Both the position numbers and the translations under genes were made by a program. The notes below the pieces were generated by a model that ran no database searches, was not told where the DNA came from, and worked only from the letters and a program-made list of their open reading frames with translations. A stretch of DNA of 64,000 nucleotides from CAWEYO01 sp963813315. Its GTDB lineage: Bacteria; Pseudomonadota; Alphaproteobacteria; Rhizobiales; Rhizobiaceae. Location: positions 255,434 through 319,433 of the forward strand of contig CAWEYO010000018.1 of the NCBI GenBank assembly GCA_963813315.1. Reading direction: 5' to 3'. Within the stretch, counting starts at the first letter, position 1, and each line of letters starts with the position of its first letter. This document shows, piece by piece, positions 1 through 9,037 of the stretch.

Positions 1-757
1 CGTCCACGGCCAATGCGCTGCCTGTCATGAAGGAATTTTTCGGGTCGGCTGCGAAGAGAACGACCTCGACCACCTCGTCGATCTCGGCAAGGCGTTTCAT
101 CGGTACGCCTCGCGTCAGCTCCGCGATCGCCTCCGCCTGGCGTCCGCCCGCAAGCTTGACGAAATCGCCGACCATGCTCGTCCGGGCGTAGGATGGACAA
201 ACGGCATTTACCCGGATGCCCCTGGATGCGTACTCGGCAGCCGCCGCCCGGGTCAGGCCAATGACCCCGTGCTTTGCCGCGGAATATACCGAAAGGCGGA
301 CTGCGCCGGCGAGGCCAGCGACAGAGGCGATGTTTACGATCGTCCCGCCATAGCCTTTGCTGCGGTTCTGTTTTTCCATGACCGGGATCTGGTGCTTCAT
401 GGCGTAGAAGACGCCAAGAAGATCGATTTCGATGATGCGGCGCGCCTCTTCGGATGGAACCTGCGCCAACTTCACGAAGCTCTGGGCAACGCCCGCATTG
501 TTGAGGGCAATGTCGAGCGTGCCGAAGCGGCTGACGGCAAGCTTTACAAGGGATTCCGACAGGCTCTCGTCGGCGATGTTGCCTGCAAGTGTCGTGCTTT
601 CGGCGTCGAGGCATGCCGCAAGTTCCTCCAGCGGGCCGCTTTCAAGGTCCGACAGCACCAGCCGAGCGCCTTCGGCCGCGAAGCGCTCGGCAGCGCGGCG
701 TCCAAACCCGCCTGTGGCGCCGGTCAGAAGAACCGTCAGCCCTTGGAAGCGGCCCAT
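1..757 (-). CDS. SDR-family oxidoreductase, C-terminus cut by window edge
   Basis: This is a classical NAD(P)-dependent short-chain dehydrogenase. The glycine-rich cofactor motif TGATGGFG lies near residue 12, the NNAG motif follows, and the YSAAK catalytic motif is present, all in the order of the family. The frame is open to base 1, so only the last few residues after the GSALAVDG region are missing. The start ATG at 757 lies one base after the stop of the upstream kinase-like gene, so the two are probably translationally coupled. It is the last visible gene of a minus-strand operon with a kinase, a MaoC hydratase and another SDR. This suggests oxidation of a hydroxyacyl-CoA or secondary alcohol. 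The exact substrate cannot be read from the sequence. Confidence 0.9.
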   Translation of the reverse strand, partial: MGRFQGLTVLLTGATGGFGRRAAERFAAEGARLVLSDLESGPLEELAACLDAESTTLAGNIADESLSESLVKLAVSRFGTLDIALNNAGVAQSFVKLAQVPSEEARRIIEIDLLGVFYAMKHQIPVMEKQNRSKGYGGTIVNIASVAGLAGAVRLSVYSAAKHGVIGLTRAAAAEYASRGIRVNAVCPSYARTSMVGDFVKLAGGRQAEAIAELTRGVPMKRLAEIDEVVEVVLFAADPKNSFMTGSALAVD

Positions 758-758
758 C

Positions 759-1793
759 TCATCCCTTTCCGTCGATCAGCCGCACAGCAAGGCCAGCCAG
801 CAATGTCACGGCTTCGCCATAGCTCCGTGCCTTTTCAGGGTTCGAGGCATTGCCGTCAAGCGCGCGTTTGTAAACACCCTGACAGATAGCGGCCAGCCGG
901 AAGAACGAAAACGCGAGATGGAATGTCCAGTTGGCGATTCCAGCGATCTTCCGTCTCACACAGTATTGCGCGACGTAGTTCTCTTCCGAAGGCAAGCCCA
1001 ACGAGGCACGGTCAATGCCGCCAAGACCCCGAAAAGCCAAATCATGCGGCAGCCGCCATTGCATGCATTGATAAGCGACGTCCGCATAGGGATGGCCGAG
1101 CGTTGACAGTTCCCAGTCGAGCACCGCCAGAACTGCCGGTCTGTCAGTCGCGAAGATGATGTTGTCCAGGCGATAGTCGCCATGCACCAGCGATACCAGA
1201 CCATCGTCGGTTGGCATGTGTGCGGCCAGCCATGCGATCAGCCGGTCCATCTCGGGTACCAATTCGGTTTCGGACGCGCGATACTGGCTCGTCCATCGTC
1301 CCAGCTGACGCTCGAAATAGTTGCCCGCTTTTCCATAGTCGCCGAGGCCGGCCGCCTCGATGTCGACGTCGTGCAGCGCCGCGAGCGTGGCGTTCATCGC
1401 GTCATGGATGGCCTCGCGTTCGGAATTTCCCGCGACATCGGGGAGCGCGGGATCCCAGAATATGCGGCCCTGGACGAATTCCATGACATAAAACATGCGG
1501 CCGATCGGGGATTCCTCTCCGGCAAGGTGCAGCACGCGTGGCACCGGGAAGCCGGCCCCGGCCAACCCTGCCATGACCCTGTATTCGCGATCGACCTGAT
1601 GGGCCGATTTCAGGAGTGCGCCCGGCGGTTTGGCACGCAGGACGTAGCGACCGCTGCGAGCCGTCAGGAGATATGTCGGATTGGACTGACCGGACTCGAA
1701 TTTCTCGATCGCGTCGAGACCGGAAAATCCTGGAACGTGGATTTCGAGATAAGGAGCGAGCGCGACCGGATCGAGCGCATTCGGGTCGCTCAT
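759..1793 (-). CDS. APH-type phosphotransferase family protein (ACAD10/11 kinase-like)
   Basis: The protein of about 344 residues has the aminoglycoside-phosphotransferase fold. It has a glycine-rich N-lobe with the GQSNPTYLL motif, the catalytic loop VHGDYRLDNIIF and the metal-binding VLDWELSTLG. Bacterial proteins of this type match the kinase half of animal ACAD10/11. In that family 4-hydroxyacyl-CoA is phosphorylated so that the phosphate can be eliminated. The start is placed at ATG 1793 because it overlaps the MaoC stop as ATGA (1790-1793). A longer upstream frame exists but would run through the whole end of MaoC. The acyl-CoA dehydrogenase expected as its partner is encoded divergently at 3247. 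The substrate is inferred from context only. Confidence 0.85.
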   Translation of the reverse strand: MSDPNALDPVALAPYLEIHVPGFSGLDAIEKFESGQSNPTYLLTARSGRYVLRAKPPGALLKSAHQVDREYRVMAGLAGAGFPVPRVLHLAGEESPIGRMFYVMEFVQGRIFWDPALPDVAGNSEREAIHDAMNATLAALHDVDIEAAGLGDYGKAGNYFERQLGRWTSQYRASETELVPEMDRLIAWLAAHMPTDDGLVSLVHGDYRLDNIIFATDRPAVLAVLDWELSTLGHPYADVAYQCMQWRLPHDLAFRGLGGIDRASLGLPSEENYVAQYCVRRKIAGIANWTFHLAFSFFRLAAICQGVYKRALDGNASNPEKARSYGEAVTLLAGLAVRLIDGKG

Positions 1794-2269
1794 GCAGGCT
1801 CTTCCTTTCGCTCGATCACGGCGAGCGTCAGCCATGTCGCGGTAATCGCGGGCTTGATGGAATGCTCGAGGTCGATCGTCACATTGTAGGTTATCTGCAC
1901 CCAGCCGGAAGGGCGTGCATTCACATCGGCCAGGAAAAAGCGGGCGCGGATGCGCGCGCCGCATTTCACGGGGGCGATGAAACGCAGCTTGTCGAAGCCA
2001 TAGTTGATGCCCATGCCGGTGCCCTCGAGGCTGGGCAGCGTTTCGTAGGTCATCGCCGAAAGCAGCGACAGCGACAGGAAGCCGTGTGCAATCGTACCGC
2101 CGAAAGGCGTCTCCGCCGCAGCGCGATCGGGATCGACATGGATGAACTGATGGTCGTCAGTCGCGTCCGCGAACTGATCGATCATCTTCTGTGTGACGAC
2201 GCGCCAGGGCGAAACGCCAACCTCCTTGCCGGTGTTTGCCAGCAATTCATCAAGTGTGATCGATTTCAA
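1790..2269 (-). CDS. MaoC-family hot-dog dehydratase (NodN-like)
   Basis: This 159-residue protein has the hot-dog fold pattern of MaoC/NodN enoyl-CoA hydratases. The hydratase signature is visible as DHQFIHVDPDRA, with the catalytic Asp/His pair, followed by PFGGTIAHGFLSLSL. Length and layout are those of a single-domain R-specific hydratase. It lies 24 bases after the upstream SDR gene and overlaps the kinase-like gene by ATGA, so it is in the middle of one operon. It most likely hydrates or dehydrates a short or medium enoyl-CoA between the acyl-CoA dehydrogenase and the SDR steps. NodN itself is a nodulation protein, but nothing here points to a nod locus. Confidence 0.9.
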   Translation of the reverse strand: MKSITLDELLANTGKEVGVSPWRVVTQKMIDQFADATDDHQFIHVDPDRAAAETPFGGTIAHGFLSLSLLSAMTYETLPSLEGTGMGINYGFDKLRFIAPVKCGARIRARFFLADVNARPSGWVQITYNVTIDLEHSIKPAITATWLTLAVIERKEEPA

Positions 2270-2293
2270 GCGGAACTCCCATTCGAGGGCATG

Positions 2294-3109
2294 TCACTCC
2301 TTGAAGAGCGTCATGCCGTGTTGCACTGATTGGCCGCCGTCGATCGGAAGAATGGCACCAGTGACATAGCTTCCAGCTCGACCGCACAGATACAGCGTTG
2401 CGCCGGCGATGTCACCCGGAACGCCAATCCGGCCGATCGGCACATGGCGCGCAACCCGCTCCGCCTTCTCGTCAGTACCGGTTGCAAACGCGGTCATCCG
2501 GCTCTGAAAGGGGCCGGGCGCAAAGGCATTGACGGTGATCCGCCGCCCGGCGAGCTCGCCAGCAAGTGTGCGCGTCAGGTGGTGAACGGCGGCCTTCGAG
2601 GCTGCATAGGAATAGGCGTCGTCCGCCAGCGGCTGAGTGCCCATTACCGAGCCGAGATTGATGACGCGCGCCGGGTCCGCTTCGCTTGCGGCTCTCTCCA
2701 AAAGCGGCAGAAGCTCGCGGGTAAGATGGAATACGGCAGTTAGGTTGATGTTCATCACCTTGGCCCAGGCGTGATAGGGAAAGGTCTCGAGCGGCGCGCC
2801 CCAGGAAGTGCCGGCATTGTTGATCAGGATGTGCAGCGTGTCGGTGCGGTGCTTCACTTCCGCCACGAGCGCCGCGATACCCAACTCCGAGCTGACGTCG
2901 CCGGCGAAGCCTTCAGCCTTGCCGGGCGCGCCGAGCGCGTTGATTTCACTGGCGACGCGCTCGCAGTCCGCACCCTTGCGCGAGGCGATCATCACCTCGG
3001 CGCCCGCCTCGACCAGGGCGGTCGCCGCCATGCGCCCGATGCCGGTCGCCGCACCCGTTACGAGGGCTTTCTTGCCCGCCACCGAAAATAGATCGTCGAG
3101 ATAGGCCAT
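2294..3109 (-). CDS. SDR-family oxidoreductase
   Basis: This is a short-chain dehydrogenase with TGAATGIG for cofactor binding, NNAG in the core, YSYAASK carrying the catalytic Tyr and Lys, and a C-terminal YVTGAILPIDGG strand typical of the FabG-like branch. The start chosen is ATG 3109 because a strong ribosome-binding site (GGGGAGGAG) lies just upstream. A longer frame starting at 3142 would begin inside the divergent promoter region. It is the first gene of the minus-strand acyl-CoA operon and is divergent from the acyl-CoA dehydrogenase. It likely oxidises a 3-hydroxyacyl-CoA or related alcohol. Confidence 0.9.
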   Translation of the reverse strand: MAYLDDLFSVAGKKALVTGAATGIGRMAATALVEAGAEVMIASRKGADCERVASEINALGAPGKAEGFAGDVSSELGIAALVAEVKHRTDTLHILINNAGTSWGAPLETFPYHAWAKVMNINLTAVFHLTRELLPLLERAASEADPARVINLGSVMGTQPLADDAYSYAASKAAVHHLTRTLAGELAGRRITVNAFAPGPFQSRMTAFATGTDEKAERVARHVPIGRIGVPGDIAGATLYLCGRAGSYVTGAILPIDGGQSVQHGMTLFKE

Positions 3110-3246
3110 GGCTCCTCCCCCACGCGGACTCGGCTTGCGCACGACATGGGCGCGTTGACAACGTATCCGCTATGTATGTTGATCATTTGCATTCCAGTAA
3201 AGCCCGCCGGAGGGGAGCGCTCGGCGCCAAGCGAAGGAACGATCCG
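3110..3246. promoter_or_regulatory. Divergent promoter region between SDR operon and acyl-CoA dehydrogenase
   Basis: This 137-base gap separates two divergent transcription units of the same presumed pathway, so it must hold at least two promoters. A perfect TTGACA hexamer lies at 3155-3160 on the plus strand. No convincing -10 box follows at the usual spacing, so the promoter assignment is weak. Confidence 0.35.
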
Positions 3247-4485
3247 ATGACCGGGATGAATCTGGGGATGACCGAACGGCTGAAGCCGATCCACGAGCGC
3301 GTCGAGAGGATGGTGCGCGAAGACATCATGCCGCTCGATGAAGAGTTCCTGGCGGAAGTCGGCAGGGGCGGTGACCGCTGGATCTTCACCGGCCGCCAGA
3401 CCGAAATTCTCGAGGGCCTCAAGGCCAAAGCCAGAGAGCGTGGGCTGTGGAATTTCTGGCTGACCGGTTCGGAAAACGGCTACGGCCTCTCGACGGTCGA
3501 GTATGCCTATCTGGCCGAAGAGATGGGCAAGGCACATCTAGGCGCGGAGACGTTCAATTGCTCGGCTCCCGATACCGGCAACATGGAGGTGCTCGAGCGC
3601 TACGGCTCCGACGATCACAAGAAACAATGGCTGGCGCCCTTGCTCGAAGGGAAAATCCGCTCAGCCTACCTCATGAGCGAACCGGATGTCGCGTCGTCGG
3701 ACGCCACGAATATTGCCATGGCCTGCGAACGCGACGGCGACAACTATGTGCTGAACGGCGAGAAATGGTGGTCGTCGGGTGCCGGCGATCCGCGCTGCGC
3801 GATCTACATCGTCATGGTGAAGACGAGCGACAGCGAGCCGAAGCACACGCGACATTCGATGATCCTGGTGCCGGCCGATACCCGGGGCGTGACGAAGCTC
3901 CGCGCCATGACGGTCTACGGCGATGATGACGCGCCGCACGGGCATTTCCACATCCGCTTCGAGAATGTGCGCGTGCCGGTCGAGAACCTGATCCTCGGTG
4001 TGGGACGCGGCTTTGAAGTTGCACAAGGGCGCCTTGGTCCTGGCCGCATCCACCACTGCATGCGGGCGATCGGACAGGCCGAGATGGCGCTGGAAGCGAT
4101 GTGCCGGCGTTCCGTCCGGCGCGAGGCCTTCGGTCAGCCGCTTGCTCAGCTTGGCGCCAATTACGACATCATCGCCGAATGCCGGATGGAAATCGAGATG
4201 GCCCGGCTCCTTTGCCTGAAGGCGGCCTGGATGATCGATCAAGGCGACGCGCGCGCCGCAGCACCTTGGATCAGCCAGATCAAGGTGGTCGCGCCGCGCG
4301 TGGCGCTGAAGGTGACCGACGAGGCGATCCAGATGCATGGCGGGCAGGGCGTAAGCCAGGACACACCGCTTGCGCGGGCCTGGACGCATTTGAGGGCGCT
4401 GCGCCTCGCCGACGGTCCCGATGCGGTGCATCGCCGGCAGGTCGCCCGCGCCGAGCTGAAAAAATATACGCAGGACAAGGTGTAG
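3247..4485 (+). CDS. Acyl-CoA dehydrogenase, ACAD10/11-like
   Basis: This 412-residue flavoprotein has the acyl-CoA dehydrogenase layout. There is an N-terminal helical domain, the middle-domain motif YLMSEPDVASSDATN, and a C-terminal domain with QMHGGQGVSQDTPLAR followed by LRLADGPDAVH. The GGxGVSQDTPLA and LADGPD combination is the signature of the ACAD10/11-type branch. Start ATG 3247 is preferred over the upstream in-frame start at 3172 because a GAAGGA ribosome site precedes it and family members begin with the short leader seen here. The divergent kinase-like gene gives the same kinase plus dehydrogenase pair that is fused in animal ACAD10/11. The pair probably handles hydroxylated acyl-CoA. 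Confidence 0.92.
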   Translation: MTGMNLGMTERLKPIHERVERMVREDIMPLDEEFLAEVGRGGDRWIFTGRQTEILEGLKAKARERGLWNFWLTGSENGYGLSTVEYAYLAEEMGKAHLGAETFNCSAPDTGNMEVLERYGSDDHKKQWLAPLLEGKIRSAYLMSEPDVASSDATNIAMACERDGDNYVLNGEKWWSSGAGDPRCAIYIVMVKTSDSEPKHTRHSMILVPADTRGVTKLRAMTVYGDDDAPHGHFHIRFENVRVPVENLILGVGRGFEVAQGRLGPGRIHHCMRAIGQAEMALEAMCRRSVRREAFGQPLAQLGANYDIIAECRMEIEMARLLCLKAAWMIDQGDARAAAPWISQIKVVAPRVALKVTDEAIQMHGGQGVSQDTPLARAWTHLRALRLADGPDAVHRRQVARAELKKYTQDKV

Positions 4486-4502
4486 CGAACGAGATACTTT
4501 GC

Positions 4503-4518
4503 GCGTCCAAAAGGACGC
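4503..4518. terminator. Small hairpin between convergent genes
   Basis: A perfect 6-base stem (GCGTCC / GGACGC) with an AAAA loop lies in the 50-base gap between the convergent acyl-CoA dehydrogenase and RND pump genes. There is no T-run after it, so a role as a bidirectional terminator is only possible. Confidence 0.25.
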
Positions 4519-4535
4519 TCGGCGCTGTATCGCCG

Positions 4536-7500
4536 CTACGCCGGCTCGATATTGGTGTAGGCGGCCTCCTCGAGTTCGCGCTTCAGCCGCGTTTCCTCCT
4601 CGACATTCGGCGTGATGAAGCGCCCGAGCAGGAGATAGGCAACAGGCGTCAGGAACAGCGTGGAAGCGGCGGCGAGGCCGAGACCGCCGACGATCACCCA
4701 ACCGAGCGCGATGCGAGCTTCTGCGCCGGCGCCGCTGGCCAGAATCAACGGCACGCCGCCCAGCACGGTGCAAATCATCGTCATGACGACCGGGCGTAGG
4801 CGGATACTGGCGGATTGCTCGATTGCCTGCCGCACGCCAAAGCCACGGTTGCGCAGCTGATTGGCGAATTCGACTATCAGAATGCCGTTCTTGGCCATCA
4901 CGCCGACGAGAAGAACGAGACCGATCTGGCTGTAAGCGTTGAGACTTGTGCCGGTAAGGAGCAGCGCGAAAACGGCGCAGGCAAGACCCAGCGGCACGGT
5001 CGCCATGATGATGATCGCGCTGACGAAGCTCTCGAATTGCGCGGCCAGCACGAGAAGGATGATGACGATAGCGAAGCCGAAGATGGTAAGCATGCTGCCG
5101 GTCGTCTCGCCGAGCGTGGCAGCTTCCGCCAGCGGGATCACACGACTGCCGGCAGGCAGCAACGGAGCGGCGATCTCCTGCGCACGTTTCCATGCGTCGC
5201 CGAGAGCAAAGTCCGCGCTGAGGCCGGAGGTGATGGAGACCGAACGCATCTGCTGTTCGCGCGTCAGAGATGGCGGCACGGCCCGCTCGGTCAGTGTGGC
5301 GATTGTCGATATGGGCACGAAACGGCCGTCGCCGGTCTTCAGGAAAATGTTCTCGAGATCGGTCGGATCGTTGATCGGATTTGTGGTGGAGACGAGCTTC
5401 ACCGCATAGCTGCGGTCGTCGATGAATACGTCGCCAATCTTGTGCCCGTCGAGCATGGCCTGGGCGGCTTCGGCGAGACCGGTAATGTCGATGCCGAGAT
5501 CTGAAGCGCGTTCACGGTCGACGGTGACGGCCAGCTGCGGCTGTGTGCTGTCCTGCGACAGGCGCGCCTGCTCGAAGCGCGGGTCCGTCTCCATCGCGGC
5601 GAGGACCTTCGCGGCGGTCTCGCTCAGCTGGGCATAATTGTTGCCGACGATCGCGAATTGCAGGCCGCTGCCGGCGCCCCTGATGCCGAGGCTGTTGGGC
5701 TGTACCGGGAATGCGCGCACGCCGGGCACTTGAAGGGCAAGTTTGGTGATGTCGGCGACGATCTGTTGCTGTGACCGCTCGCGCTCATGCCACGGCGCCA
5801 GCGCCATCACCATGAAGCCGTTGTTTGTCGAGCCGTTCTGGCCAGCACTTGCGAAGGTGCTTGCGATCTCGCCCAATTCGCGCAGCGGCTGAACCAGCCG
5901 CTCGATCGCGCGCATCTGCTGCGTCGTATAGTCAAGACTGACGCCCTGCGGGGCCGAAATGCGGAGCATGACCAGCGAGCGGTCCTCGATCGGCGTCAGT
6001 TCCTGCCGGATCAGGCCAAAGGATGCGTAGGCGGCCGCTGCGAAGAGCACCGAAACGACAAGGACAATCAGCGGTGCGTCGAGACATGCGCTGAGGCACC
6101 GGCGGTAAAGGCCGGCAAGTGCGGTTCCAATCCGCTCACCCATGCCTTTCAGGCTTCTTGCGTGGACGGCCTGCGTGCGCGAACCCAACATGCGCGAGGC
6201 GAGCATCGGGCAAAGCGACAGCGCTACAACCGCGGACAGAAGCACCGCCATCGCCAGCACGAAACCGAATTCCCGGAACAGCCCGCCGGTCTGGCCGGGC
6301 AGGAAGGAGAGCGGAATGAAAACGGCGGCAAGCGTGGCTGTCGTGGCAACCACGGCGAAGAACACCTCCTGGGTGCCAAGCACCGCGGCCGCGCGCGGAC
6401 CCATACCTTCGTTGCGGCGGCGCACGATGTTTTCAAGCACCACGATGGCATCGTCGACGACAAGGCCCGTCGCGAGCACCATTGCCAGAAGCGTCAGGAT
6501 ATTGATCGAAAAGCCGGCGACGTAGATTGCGGCGATGGTGCCGATCAGCGCCACCGGCATCGCCATGCCCGGAATGAGCGTCGCGCGCCAGTCGAGCAGG
6601 AAGAGATAGATCACCAGGAGCACGATGGAGACCGACAGCGCCAGCGCGATTTCGACCTCGTGAATGGCGCCGTTGATGAATATCGCGTCGTCGCTGGTCA
6701 CGCGGATACCCATGCCTGGCGGCAGTGTCTTCTGAATTCTTGCCGCGGCCTCGCGGATTCCGGCTGAGATATCGAGCGTGTTCGATTGCGCCTGCCGGAT
6801 GATCCCGAGACCGATGCCCGTCTTGCCGTCGGAGCGAAGCGTGGACAGGGCGGGGTCGCCGCCGAGCGTGACAGTTGCGACGTCGCGGATTCGGGTCTTT
6901 CCGCTGATGACGATGTTTTCGAACGCATCGGGCGTGGTCACTGGCGCGGTTGCCCGCACGATGATGTCCTGATTCGTCGTCGTGATGGATCCCGCTGGCG
7001 TGTCGAGGGCGACCGAGGCAAGCGCATTGCGGACATCGGCGATCGTCATGCCCATGCTGGCGAGCTTCGTCTGGTTGATATCGACGCGAAAAATCTTCTC
7101 GCGATTGCCATACATCTGCACGTCGGCAACGCCCTCGACGGCTGACAGCGCGTCAACCACCTCGTCCTCGACAAGGATCGTCATGTCCTCGATGGGCATC
7201 TTGTCCGACGTCACGGCAAGCCGCAGGACCGCGTCGGCGTTGGCATCCGCCTTGACGATCCGCGGCGGGTCGGCGTCTTCGGGTAACTGGTTGGCGATCC
7301 GGCCGACCGCATCGCGCATGTCGGAGGCGGCCGCATTCAGGTCGACGTTGTCTGCAAACTCGACGGTGACGCGGCTGCGCCCAAAGGAGGAACTCGAAGA
7401 GATCGACTTGACGCCGGGCACCCGCGACACGGCACCTTCAAGCACCGCCGTGAGTTCCCGGTCGATCGTCTCCGCGGCGGCGCCGACAAAGTCTGCATTG

Positions 7501-7670
7501 ACGGTGATCACGGGGCGGTCGACATCCGGCAGTTCCCGAATCTCGACGCCGTAGAAAGCGGCAAGGCCGGCGACCGCGATCAGCGTATTCAACACGAACG
7601 CAAAGACCGGCCTGCGCACGAACAGCGCGGTTAGACCGTTTTCACCATTGCCGTTGCGGATATCCACCAT
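4536..7670 (-). CDS. RND efflux pump, inner-membrane transporter (HAE1 type)
   Basis: A resistance-nodulation-division permease of 1044 residues. It has a first membrane helix at about residues 10-30, a large periplasmic loop, a helix block around residues 330-500, a second periplasmic loop, and a final helix block around 850-1020. The proton-relay motif appears as GLVVDDAIVVLENI, with the two adjacent Asp residues needed for proton translocation. The open frame begins at a TTG at 7691. ATG 7670 is more likely, since GCGGAG lies 8-10 bases before it. It follows the membrane-fusion gene by about 20 bases. No outer-membrane channel gene is present, so a TolC-like partner is expected elsewhere. 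Substrates are unknown. Confidence 0.95.
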   Translation of the reverse strand: MVDIRNGNGENGLTALFVRRPVFAFVLNTLIAVAGLAAFYGVEIRELPDVDRPVITVNADFVGAAAETIDRELTAVLEGAVSRVPGVKSISSSSSFGRSRVTVEFADNVDLNAAASDMRDAVGRIANQLPEDADPPRIVKADANADAVLRLAVTSDKMPIEDMTILVEDEVVDALSAVEGVADVQMYGNREKIFRVDINQTKLASMGMTIADVRNALASVALDTPAGSITTTNQDIIVRATAPVTTPDAFENIVISGKTRIRDVATVTLGGDPALSTLRSDGKTGIGLGIIRQAQSNTLDISAGIREAAARIQKTLPPGMGIRVTSDDAIFINGAIHEVEIALALSVSIVLLVIYLFLLDWRATLIPGMAMPVALIGTIAAIYVAGFSINILTLLAMVLATGLVVDDAIVVLENIVRRRNEGMGPRAAAVLGTQEVFFAVVATTATLAAVFIPLSFLPGQTGGLFREFGFVLAMAVLLSAVVALSLCPMLASRMLGSRTQAVHARSLKGMGERIGTALAGLYRRCLSACLDAPLIVLVVSVLFAAAAYASFGLIRQELTPIEDRSLVMLRISAPQGVSLDYTTQQMRAIERLVQPLRELGEIASTFASAGQNGSTNNGFMVMALAPWHERERSQQQIVADITKLALQVPGVRAFPVQPNSLGIRGAGSGLQFAIVGNNYAQLSETAAKVLAAMETDPRFEQARLSQDSTQPQLAVTVDRERASDLGIDITGLAEAAQAMLDGHKIGDVFIDDRSYAVKLVSTTNPINDPTDLENIFLKTGDGRFVPISTIATLTERAVPPSLTREQQMRSVSITSGLSADFALGDAWKRAQEIAAPLLPAGSRVIPLAEAATLGETTGSMLTIFGFAIVIILLVLAAQFESFVSAIIIMATVPLGLACAVFALLLTGTSLNAYSQIGLVLLVGVMAKNGILIVEFANQLRNRGFGVRQAIEQSASIRLRPVVMTMICTVLGGVPLILASGAGAEARIALGWVIVGGLGLAAASTLFLTPVAYLLLGRFITPNVEEETRLKRELEEAAYTNIEPA

Positions 7671-7691
7671 CGAAACAACTCCGCCGCGCAA

Positions 7692-8858
7692 TCAGGACCC
7701 GCCGGTGGCGGGCGAGATATTGGCCGGCGCAGCGGCGGGCTCACGGACCGCCACCTGCACCTCGGCGCCCTCGCGGACGGCGTGGATGCCTTCCGTCACC
7801 ACCTCTTCGCCCTCGCCAAGGGCGGCTTCGACCAGCACGCTTTCGGTATTGCGCTGGACGATGCGGACCGGCGTGCGTTTTGCCTTGCCGTCGACGATCG
7901 CCCAGACGAATGCACCGTCGGCCCCCCATTGTACGGCCAGCGGATCCACGGAAGGATAAGTGTCGCCAGGAAACCGCATTCCGACCTGAAACGACATGCC
8001 GGCCCGCAGCGTATCGTCCTGGTTTGCGATGTCGGCCCTGACGCGAAGTGTTCGGCTGGCCTCGTCGATGCGGTTGTCGACAGCGCTGACCGTGCCCTGA
8101 AACATGTTGCCCGGACGGGCGATGGGGATCGCGGTCAGGGGCGCTCCGACGTTCACGGCACTTGCGTAGCGCTCGGGCACCCAGAAGTCGATGATGATAG
8201 TGCTGCGGTCATCGATCGTCGCAATCTCGCTCTCGGCGGTCACATAGTTTCCGGCGGTGATCGGCAGGATGCCGACGATGCCGGCAATCGGCGCCACGAT
8301 GGCGCGGCGGTCAAGCGACAGTTCAGCGTCGCGCAGTTCAAGTCGTGCATTGCCGAGCGCCAATTCCACTTCCCTGAGCTGCACGGCAGTCGTCGTATTG
8401 GAGGAGCGGAGCGCCTTCATTCGGTCGAGCTTTGCCATCGTGTCGTCGAGCGCGATTCGCGCCCGGTCGACCGCAATCTGCTCGGCTTCGGAGTCGAGCC
8501 TGGCAATCACGGTGCCGACAACCACCCGTGTGCCCGAGACGACGCTGATTTCAGTCAATCGGCCGGACGCATACGGCTTCACAATGACGGAACTTTTTGC
8601 GCGGCCGGTGCCGATCGCGGAAAGCTTGTCGTTGATGGTGGCAATCGCCACCGGCGCCGTGACGACACTGGCCTGGAGGTTGCCGGATTTTCCGCTGTCG
8701 CCGCCCTTTTTATCACCGGCGCCCGGCGCCGCCGCGCTGGCCCATTCGATGCCCCAGCGGGCAAGCACCTGCTCGGCGCCCGGAAAGAACGCGACCCAAC
8801 CCGCTGCCGCGACAAGCAGTATCGTGATCGAAAGAACGGCCTGTTTCCAGAACGACAT
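7692..8858 (-). CDS. RND efflux membrane-fusion (periplasmic adaptor) protein
   Basis: A 388-residue HlyD/AcrA-type adaptor. Residues 5-25 form an N-terminal membrane anchor and a low-complexity linker rich in Gly, Lys and Ala follows. The lipoyl half-motifs flank a short helical hairpin around residues 125-185, and a beta-barrel and membrane-proximal domain follow. The start has GGAG a few bases upstream. It precedes and is probably co-transcribed with the RND pump gene, whose reading starts just after this stop. The protein links the inner-membrane pump to an outer-membrane channel. Confidence 0.93.
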   Translation of the reverse strand: MSFWKQAVLSITILLVAAAGWVAFFPGAEQVLARWGIEWASAAAPGAGDKKGGDSGKSGNLQASVVTAPVAIATINDKLSAIGTGRAKSSVIVKPYASGRLTEISVVSGTRVVVGTVIARLDSEAEQIAVDRARIALDDTMAKLDRMKALRSSNTTTAVQLREVELALGNARLELRDAELSLDRRAIVAPIAGIVGILPITAGNYVTAESEIATIDDRSTIIIDFWVPERYASAVNVGAPLTAIPIARPGNMFQGTVSAVDNRIDEASRTLRVRADIANQDDTLRAGMSFQVGMRFPGDTYPSVDPLAVQWGADGAFVWAIVDGKAKRTPVRIVQRNTESVLVEAALGEGEEVVTEGIHAVREGAEVQVAVREPAAAPANISPATGGS

Positions 8859-9037
8859 TCAGCACTCCGCCAAGGTGCACTTCTTGCCAGCTTCCGGGCC
8901 AGACGAAACGCAAACCCGGCGACACGCACCGGCAGCCCCTATACCGCCTTTGTGACAATTCTCCAGTTCGAACGCACACAGTTTATCATTAAACATGCAT
9001 AACGTCGCAGCTATCAGGTGCGGGCGGCGGCCAGACC

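Noticed and set aside
759..1964. Extended N-terminus for the kinase-like gene starting at 1964
   Set aside because: The extra 57 residues lie wholly inside the MaoC gene, are Arg-rich and lack family similarity. ATG 1793 has an ATGA overlap.
1790..2269. Nodulation gene nodN
   Set aside because: The fold is shared by all MaoC hydratases. The neighbours are acyl-CoA catabolic genes and no nod box or nod genes are present.
3155..3183. Full sigma70 promoter at TTGACA 3155
   Set aside because: No acceptable -10 hexamer lies 16-18 bases downstream, so only a weak regulatory region is reported.
3661..5193. Long minus-strand open frame opposite the acyl-CoA dehydrogenase and RND pump genes
   Set aside because: It is a shadow of GC-rich genes on other frames, with Arg/Pro-rich composition, no family motif, and it spans two real convergent genes.
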